This document shows positions 61,159-64,000 of a stretch of DNA of 64,000 bases, one piece after another; position 1 is the first letter of the stretch; the number at the start of each line of letters is the position of its first letter. The notes below the pieces were generated by a model. It was not told the origin of the DNA, ran no database searches, and saw nothing but the letters and a program-made list of their open reading frames with translations. The DNA lies in NCBI GenBank assembly GCA_963737225.1, contig CAVTSA010000013.1, positions 639,744 to 703,743 on the forward strand, in the 5' to 3' direction. Made by a program: the position numbers and the translations under genes. This DNA is from CAVTSA01 sp963737225. GTDB lineage: Bacteria; Chloroflexota; Dormibacteria; Dormibacterales; Dormibacteraceae.

Positions 61159-61298
61159 CCAGTTCGCTCAAGACCGCCGTGTCGCCTGAGGGCCCGCGAC
61201 ACACCCCGCACCAAACCCTCCTTTGCAGCCGTCCAACCCTTTTCGTCGTGGGCCCCCACGCGGCCGGCGGTCACCTTCGAGCGGAGGAAATGAGGTGA
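61155..61298 (+). CDS. Possible small gene (47 aa)
   Basis: ATGA overlap with the previous gene and TGATG overlap with the next, so it fits the chain of coupled genes. The sequence (MTSSLKTAVSPEGPRHTPH...) has no motif and a low-complexity look. It may only be a leader that carries ribosomes to the next start. Confidence 0.35.
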   Translation: MTSSLKTAVSPEGPRHTPHQTLLCSRPTLFVVGPHAAGGHLRAEEMR

Positions 61299-61534
61299 TG
61301 CCACGAGTCACCTTCAGCGTCCCCAACCAGATGGTCCAGACCGCCATCAGCCACGTGTCCGATCTCGCTTACGTCGAGGGACTGTCGGTGGTTGACGGCG
61401 AGGACGGCCTCGAGGTGCGCCTGAGTGAGGCCTACTGCGACTGCGGACGGCAGCTGCGCGAGGAGCGCCGAGGTCCGGCCGGAACCTGGGCGCGCTACTG
61501 CCCGCTGCACGGCGACGAGGGAGGGGCGGCGTGA
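61298..61534 (+). CDS. Small Cys/His protein (78 aa)
   Basis: ATG 61298 with GGAGG and GAGGTG upstream. N-terminal strands (RVTFSVPNQMVQTAISHVSD) are followed by AYCDCGRQL and ARYCPLHGDEG, a likely zinc site. Ends with GTGA into the next gene. The function is unknown. Confidence 0.6.
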   Translation: MPRVTFSVPNQMVQTAISHVSDLAYVEGLSVVDGEDGLEVRLSEAYCDCGRQLREERRGPAGTWARYCPLHGDEGGAA

Positions 61535-61716
61535 GCGGCGCGCATCGGCGGGAACAGCCGTACGGTGCGCCGGTCACGGTCAGGCACGAGCGCAAACACG
61601 AGCTGGCGCTGTTCCCCTGGCCCCACCCCTGCACGACTTGCGGGCGCCCAGCCCGCCTGGAGGTGGACGGCCGGCGGCTCTGCCGCACATGCAAGGTCAA
61701 GGAGGTGGGGAGGTGA
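61531..61716 (+). CDS. Small zinc-ribbon protein (61 aa)
   Basis: GTG start in a GTGA overlap. CTTCGRPARLEVDGRRLCRT(C) gives two CxxC knuckles 18 residues apart, a compact zinc ribbon. Highly basic. It is the third or fourth small zinc protein in this operon. Confidence 0.62.
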   Translation: MSGAHRREQPYGAPVTVRHERKHELALFPWPHPCTTCGRPARLEVDGRRLCRTCKVKEVGR

Positions 61717-61997
61717 TCGACGCCGCTACCAATCACGATCACCGGTCGCAAGCGGCAGCGCCCTCGAACGGCGCCCGATCACCGAAGCCCGAGGTCCGGC
61801 TCCTCACCGTCCATCTACGCCGGGTCATCCGGACCGCTCCCTACGAGAGCTGGGAGGTCGACGAGGAGATGCAGGCGGCGCCGGATGCGAGTCTCACCGC
61901 CCGCCAGAACCTCGCTGTGATGCGGCGGCTGCTGACCGCTGAGATCGAGGCCGCATGTTCCGAACTGCAGCGCACGAACCATCCAGAGGAGGCATGA
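61713..61997 (+). CDS. Hypothetical protein (94 aa)
   Basis: GTG 61713 in a GTGA overlap. A central strand-rich part (EVRLLTVHLRRVIRTAPYESWEVDEEMQ) is followed by a helix (ARQNLAVMRRLLTAEIEAACSEL). No family is recognised. The SSB-like gene starts one base after its stop. Confidence 0.55.
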   Translation: MIDAATNHDHRSQAAAPSNGARSPKPEVRLLTVHLRRVIRTAPYESWEVDEEMQAAPDASLTARQNLAVMRRLLTAEIEAACSELQRTNHPEEA

Positions 61998-61998
61998 G

Positions 61999-62511
61999 AT
62001 GCCCTACTTCCAGAAGGACGACTACCCCGAGCTGCCCGACGACACGCCGTTGCTCTGCGAGATCACGGAGATCGAGATGACCAGGAGCCGGGCCTTCGGC
62101 TCCGAGGAGATGCGTGACCAGGTTGCCTTCCTCTTCGAGGTCGTCGAAGGAGAGTTCAGCGGAGCCAAGGTCCGGGGTTGGGCGAACGCGGTCTTCAGCC
62201 CCCGCTCGACGCTGGCCAAGATCGCCACCGCGGCACTCGCCGACGAGCGGCTGGAGGGAGTGGACACCGACGACCTGATGGGCAAGCAGCTCTATGTGAT
62301 CGGTGACTACGGCGAGGACGGGAAATCGAGCTTCCTGCGCCCCAGGCGTTTCAAGCCGGCGGCCAGGGCGGAGAGCAACGGAAAGGCGCGGCGGGCTGGG
62401 TCGACCTCCACCGCACGGGAGTCCAAAGCAGAGGGTCCGCCCGTTCCCGCGGCTGCCGCTGAGCCTTCCCAGCCGGTGCCGAAGACTGGCGACGACGAAA
62501 TCGACTTCTGA
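61999..62511 (+). CDS. Phage SSB-like protein with acidic C-terminal tip
   Basis: 170 aa. The N-terminal 115 residues are beta-rich (LLCEITEIEMTRSRAFGSEE; QVAFLFEVVEGEFSGAKVRGWA; KQLYVIGDYGED), as in small phage OB-fold or DUF669-like proteins. A disordered Ser/Ala/Pro linker then ends in GDDEIDF. Bacterial SSB ends in a similar acidic-hydrophobic tip that recruits repair proteins. Next to a Cas4-like nuclease. Role in single-strand DNA handling is inferred. Confidence 0.65.
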   Translation: MPYFQKDDYPELPDDTPLLCEITEIEMTRSRAFGSEEMRDQVAFLFEVVEGEFSGAKVRGWANAVFSPRSTLAKIATAALADERLEGVDTDDLMGKQLYVIGDYGEDGKSSFLRPRRFKPAARAESNGKARRAGSTSTARESKAEGPPVPAAAAEPSQPVPKTGDDEIDF

Positions 62512-62514
62512 GCC

Positions 62515-63399
62515 ATGCCGAGCATCACGCGTCGGGACCGAGCGGCGCAGACCCGCATCAGCTACAGCCAGGTCTCTCATCCCTGCCACCTGCAGATCAG
62601 GTTTCACCGCGAGCGAGTACCCCAGGGGCCTCGCGGGATCGCGCTGCTCTTCGGATCGGCGGTGGGGGCGGGGATCGAGCACCAGGTGCTCCACCACCAG
62701 GGCGCGGACGCGGCCGCCTACGCTGCCCTCCGCTGCCTGCGCGACGAGGTCGCCCTCTCCAAGAAACCTGGTGAGCATGAGGTCCGCTGGGACGATCCGC
62801 CCAGGGTCACCAGCAAGGGCGAGTTCCACAGGGGTGACCTCGGGCGCATCCCCGATCTTGGCACCGCCGAGCGCATGGCGAACCACGCCGTCAGAAGCTG
62901 GATCAGCCGCTTCGGCGAGCTGGAGGCGGTCGAGCAGGGCGTCGAGCGTTCCCTTCCGATCGCGCTCCAGCGCCCGCGGGGCTGGACCATCGAATGCATC
63001 CTCGATCTGCTGCCCAGCGATGGCGGGATCGTCGATCTCAAGACATCCGTCGCTCCCTGGACCCCGGAGCGGCTGGCGGAGAAGCGAGGACAGGCCTGGC
63101 TCTACCAGGCCGCCTACCTTCAGGCGTTCGGCCGACCACCGGTCTACTTCCGCTTCCACGTCATCCCCAGGGGTGGGGGCGAGGTCCAGGTCCTCGATGT
63201 GCCCTATGACCCTGGGGCGATCAACCGCTACTTGGAGCACGTGATCCGGCCCACCATCGCCGCCATCGAGGCCGAGGTCTACGTTCCCAACCCTCACGGC
63301 TGGCACTGCAGCCCGCGCTGGTGCCCCTGGTGGGAGCACTGCCCGCTGGGTGAAGCAGCACATCTGCACCTGCCGGCCGAGGAGCCCGCAGCAGCATGA
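62515..63399 (+). CDS. PD-(D/E)XK nuclease of the Cas4/AddB-like type
   Basis: 294 aa. Motif I-III of the RecB-like nuclease: conserved His in VGAGIEHQVLHH, ILDLLPSDGGIVDLKTS (Asp and DLK), then QAWLYQAAYLQA (QxxxY). A 4Fe-4S cluster is suggested by Cys in VSHPCHLQIRFHR and three Cys in WHCSPRWCPWWEHCPLG. It probably trims DNA ends for recombination or replication of the element. It sits between an SSB-like protein and a coiled-coil protein, coupled to the latter by ATGA. Confidence 0.85.
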   Translation: MPSITRRDRAAQTRISYSQVSHPCHLQIRFHRERVPQGPRGIALLFGSAVGAGIEHQVLHHQGADAAAYAALRCLRDEVALSKKPGEHEVRWDDPPRVTSKGEFHRGDLGRIPDLGTAERMANHAVRSWISRFGELEAVEQGVERSLPIALQRPRGWTIECILDLLPSDGGIVDLKTSVAPWTPERLAEKRGQAWLYQAAYLQAFGRPPVYFRFHVIPRGGGEVQVLDVPYDPGAINRYLEHVIRPTIAAIEAEVYVPNPHGWHCSPRWCPWWEHCPLGEAAHLHLPAEEPAAA

Positions 63400-63803
63400 C
63401 CACCCAGACATCGACCACCGGTCGGGCGCCGATCCCACCGGCCCCCCGTCGCCTGGCACCCCTCGAGCTGAAGCAGGTGGTCGGGGAGCTCCGCGAACGC
63501 CACCGGCGAGAGGCGGCTGAGCAGATCGCCGACGTCCGGCGGCGCATGGAGACGGGCCACCAGCGCATCCGCGAGGCCGAACGGGACGGCCGCGACCAGA
63601 GGCTGCTGATCAAGCGGCTCAGCCAGCTGGAGGGTGAACTCATCAACCTGGAGCGCGACTATGAGGTCCCGATCCTGGTCCTCAGCGTGCTCGCCGACCT
63701 CCTCTGCGGACTCGAGCACAAGGTGCCACGGGGCAGTCTCCTGCGGATCCGGATGCCGGGCGCGGTAGATGTCACGGTCGAGCTTGACGGGTCGCCGCTA
63801 TGA
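63396..63803 (+). CDS. Coiled-coil hypothetical protein (135 aa)
   Basis: ATGA overlaps on both sides. A long charged coiled coil (ELKQVVGELRERHRREAAEQIADVRRR... RLSQLEGELINLERD, about 25-90) precedes a small beta region (PRGSLLRIRMPGAVDVTVELDG). It may be a recombination mediator or scaffold, but no family is recognised. Confidence 0.55.
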   Translation: MTTQTSTTGRAPIPPAPRRLAPLELKQVVGELRERHRREAAEQIADVRRRMETGHQRIREAERDGRDQRLLIKRLSQLEGELINLERDYEVPILVLSVLADLLCGLEHKVPRGSLLRIRMPGAVDVTVELDGSPL

Positions 63804-64000
63804 GTGGCAGGCACGATCCCCGGATTCCGGCACTGCGCCTCACCTCGGACGGCGACCTTCGCCGCATCGATCTCGAAGCAGGGCCCGGGGGCGATCACTT
63901 ACGGGCGATGTACGACCAGATCGGTTGCGATCTCGTTGAGTGCGTCGGGTTACGCGACGGCCTCGACATGTGGGTGGATGAGGAGGGCAAGCTCAAGGAC
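63800..64000 (+). CDS. DUF3846-like protein (3' end outside the window)
   Basis: 67 codons visible from ATG 63800 (ATGA overlap). The stretch LRAMYDQIGCDLVECVGLRDGLDMWVDEEG matches the DUF3846 family found in actinophages and plasmids. Their function is not established. It continues beyond base 64000. Confidence 0.7.
   Translation, partial: MSGRHDPRIPALRLTSDGDLRRIDLEAGPGGDHLRAMYDQIGCDLVECVGLRDGLDMWVDEEGKLKD

Larger units (their letters stand above)
55458..64000. mobile_element. Integrative element inserted at tRNA-Asn (left part)
   Basis: Begins at the tRNA-Asn 3' end and runs off the window. It holds a tyrosine integrase next to the tRNA, an excisionase-like HTH, repressor-like regulators, a NUDIX gene, many short overlapping genes, an SSB-like protein, a Cas4-like nuclease and a DUF3846 protein. 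This resembles the early region of an actinophage-like prophage or an integrative conjugative element. No structural, portal or conjugation gene is visible yet, so the type is open. Parts are visibly richer in A/T than the flanking chromosome. Confidence 0.85.

Overview
The window is a high-GC chromosomal segment of a free-living bacterium followed, from about 55.4 kb to the end, by the left part of an integrated mobile element. The gene set includes murT-gatD, a 29-residue bS22/COX24-type ribosomal peptide, F420-style luciferase-like oxidoreductases, many two-component regulators and frequent GTG/TTG starts. Many genes have a TANNNT box 6-8 nt before the start codon. This suggests a Terrabacteria lineage such as Chloroflexota/Dormibacterota-like or deep-branching Actinomycetota. 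No rRNA is present, so the phylum is an inference.

Layout. 0-6 kb: LLM oxidoreductase, CocE/NonD hydrolase, and a translationally coupled GbsR-ABC ATPase-ABC permease operon. 6-15 kb: ArsR-SRPBCC fusion, DinB, secreted CHAP/transglycosylase protein, MocR regulator divergent from an M20 peptidase, glutaryl-CoA dehydrogenase, RibD-like reductase. 14-19 kb: two-component regulators around a TolB-like propeller and a sensor kinase. 19-28 kb: DUF429, tRNA-Ala, SAM hydrolase, two membrane proteins, the bS22-like peptide, amidohydrolase, HIT protein, leuS, ybjQ. 28-45 kb: tRNA-Gln, comEA-comEC, holA, rpsT, gamma-CA-like protein, ispE-murT-gatD, pepC, lon, glmU-prs, CorC-like protein. 45-52 kb: recO, glyS, dnaG-rpoD and small genes. 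52-55 kb: divergent kynureninase and an in-frame fusion of an SGNH hydrolase with tryptophan 2,3-dioxygenase. 55.4-64 kb: tRNA-Asn, att-like palindrome, tyrosine integrase, HTH regulators, NUDIX, and a tightly overlapping run of small early genes ending with an SSB-like protein, a Cas4-like nuclease and a DUF3846 protein.

Two observations stand out. First, nine intergenic elements each hold two copies of a near-palindrome whose centres are exactly 42 bp apart. The palindrome sequence differs between elements (five sequence families), but the two copies within one element match. I found none in the mobile element. Second, the SGNH-TDO fusion next to kynU suggests that an SGNH esterase supplies the missing N-formylkynurenine formamidase step, so one promoter region would serve the whole route from tryptophan to anthranilate.

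Other points: ispE and recO appear to use non-standard starts (CTG, ATC). MurT lacks one zinc-ribbon cysteine, LeuRS has TVGH instead of HIGH, and the ComEC metallo-lactamase domain and the gamma-carbonic-anhydrase-like protein have lost metal ligands. All coordinates and motifs were read by eye; no database search was run.
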